From the NCBI GenBank assembly GCA_035284865.1, contig JAYKHL010000213.1:1-23112 (forward strand): 23,112 bases of DNA. The letters run 5' to 3'. The position numbers and the translations under genes are program-made. The DNA comes from JAYKHL01 sp035284865 (GTDB taxonomy: Bacteria; Cyanobacteriota; Sericytochromatia; S15B-MN24; JAQBPE01). This document shows positions 22,413 through 23,112 of this stretch, piece by piece (positions within the stretch are counted from its first letter, which is position 1; the number at the start of each line of letters is the position of its first letter). The notes beneath the pieces are model-generated. The model was not told the origin of the DNA, did not search any database, and saw only the letters and a list, made by a program, of their open reading frames with translations.

Positions 22413-22703
22413 TCATCGCGGCAGCGGCCGCTTGAAGAAACAGACGATGGTCCGGGCGTTCGGGTCGAAGGTCACCCCCACGAGCTCCCACCCCAGCAGC
22501 CCCAGCATCCGAAGCTCGTGCTGGCTGTCGCTGAACATCGCGACCCGGTCGTACGTCAGCACGCGATACTCCCAGCGCACCAGCGCGGCCGGCGAGGCCG
22601 CGGCCGCCGGCACCTGAACCTGGCCACCCACCTCAGGCCCCGCCCAGGCAGGCGGGGCGAGCAGGGCCCCCGCCGTCAGCCCCCAGAGGATGCGTCGAGG
22701 CAT
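22413..22703 (-). CDS. Secreted DUF4177-like protein
   Basis: This 96-residue protein has a signal peptide, MPRRILWGLTAGALLAPPAWA, with cleavage after AWA. The mature core, VRWEYRVLTYDRVAM then LRMLGLLGWELVGVTFDPNA and VCFFKRPL, matches the pattern of the small DUF4177 family (WEY-start, GWELV centre, FKRP end). That family has no assigned function. Most family members are cytoplasmic and about 60 residues, so the exported form is of interest. Its ATG lies 28 bases inside the upstream TPR gene in another frame, so the two are likely cotranscribed and coupled; GGAGAA lies about 12 bases upstream of the ATG. Confidence 0.75.
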   Translation of the reverse strand: MPRRILWGLTAGALLAPPAWAGPEVGGQVQVPAAAASPAALVRWEYRVLTYDRVAMFSDSQHELRMLGLLGWELVGVTFDPNARTIVCFFKRPLPR

Positions 22704-23112
22704 CGCGCGAGGTTCTCCTGATACAGGGCATCGCCAGGCTGCAGCGCGACGGCGCGACGCAGTTGCTCCAGCGCCAGCGCGTGTTCCTGGTGCTCGTGGT
22801 AAGCCATGCCGAGGTTGTTGTGGAACATGGCCTTTTCAGCATCGGACACGGTCGAAGAGTTGTCGGCCAGGTAGGCCGCCAGCTTGTAGAACTGGATGGC
22901 CTTCTCATAGCCACCATCCTGGTTGTACAGCGACGCCGCCTGGCTGTAGAGGCCCGCCAGAAGGCTGTCGTCGATGTCGGCCGGGATGTCTGCCAGCGCA
23001 GCCTCGATCACCTCCAACGCCCGCTTACGCTTGCCGGCGAGGTCCAGGGCCTGCGACAGGTTGGTGAGCAGCCGAGCGCGGGAAACCACATCGCTCGTGT
23101 CGTAGGCGAGCC
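22676..23112 (-). CDS. TPR-repeat protein (5' truncated at window edge)
   Basis: The frame is open to the window edge, so the true start lies beyond 23112. The visible ~145 residues contain at least three tetratricopeptide units: RARLLTNLSQALDLAGKRKR, DSLLAGLYSQAASLYNQDGG followed by YEKAIQFYKLAAYLAD, and MFHNNLGMAYHEHQEHALAL followed by EQLRRAVALQPGD. TPRs form a protein-binding superhelix; the partner is unknown. The final codons overlap the start of the exported DUF4177-like gene by 28 bases, placing both in one transcription unit. Confidence 0.85.
   Translation of the reverse strand, partial: LAYDTSDVVSRARLLTNLSQALDLAGKRKRALEVIEAALADIPADIDDSLLAGLYSQAASLYNQDGGYEKAIQFYKLAAYLADNSSTVSDAEKAMFHNNLGMAYHEHQEHALALEQLRRAVALQPGDALYQENLARCLDASSGG

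Noticed and set aside
1..23112. tRNA, rRNA, CRISPR array, insertion sequence or prophage
   Set aside because: No cloverleaf, rRNA-like stretch, regularly spaced repeats, transposase motifs or flanking target duplications were noticed by eye; composition is uniform apart from the patch near 21911-21960.

Overview
The window comes from a very GC-rich, Gram-negative-type (diderm) bacterial chromosome. The outer membrane is shown by an LPS-export permease (LptF/LptG family), an LptD outer-membrane translocon, several signal-peptide/lipobox proteins and an MsbA-like ABC exporter. A DapL-like aminotransferase together with 'YRD'-type Ser/Thr kinases carrying 4-Cys zinc ribbons would fit a Cyanobacteriota-related non-photosynthetic lineage or a myxobacterium-like phylum. 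This is only an impression from family content; no rRNA or other taxonomic marker is present. I saw no phage, IS element, CRISPR array or tRNA, and gene packing is dense with many ATGA or short-gap junctions.

Layout. (1) 3-302: end of a UDP-glucuronate-decarboxylase-like sugar epimerase, convergent with a small winged-helix-like gene (408-662, minus). (2) 967-7806: a plus-strand run of DapL-like aminotransferase, biotin-protein ligase, LptF/G permease, LptD and a putative lipoprotein, joined by tiny gaps or overlaps. This is an envelope-biogenesis cluster. The birA frame has lost its expected stop. (3) 7814-9380: a perfect CRP-type palindrome, a charged coiled-coil lipoprotein and a strong intrinsic terminator. 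(4) 9591-17139: a secreted subtilase, a lipoprotein with carboxypeptidase-regulatory-like domains, then a signalling cassette. The cassette comprises a zinc-ribbon Ser/Thr kinase with a transmembrane segment and a periplasmic-binding-protein-like sensor, a pseudokinase fused to a PP2C phosphatase, and a zinc-ribbon FHA protein. The unit is followed by overlapping terminator/anti-terminator-like hairpins. (5) 17263-19109: an HTH-TPR regulator overlapping a Pro-rich lipoprotein gene. (6) 19118-19958 (minus): a secreted FG-GAP-like protein and a small helical protein. (7) 20120-21913: ABC exporter. (8) 22009-22236: a small KOW/SH3-like protein. (9) 22413-23112 (minus): a secreted DUF4177-like protein and a TPR protein that runs off the window.

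The most interesting system is region 4. An apparently active transmembrane kinase with a ligand-binding-type extracytoplasmic domain sits beside its likely antagonist, a phosphatase tethered to a catalytically dead kinase domain, and beside a phosphothreonine-reading FHA adaptor. Two of the three share an N-terminal 4-Cys ribbon, and the set lies behind two genes for exported proteins. I infer a ligand-gated Ser/Thr phosphorylation circuit of the cell envelope. The domain calls come from motifs visible in the sequence, while the circuit itself is inference.
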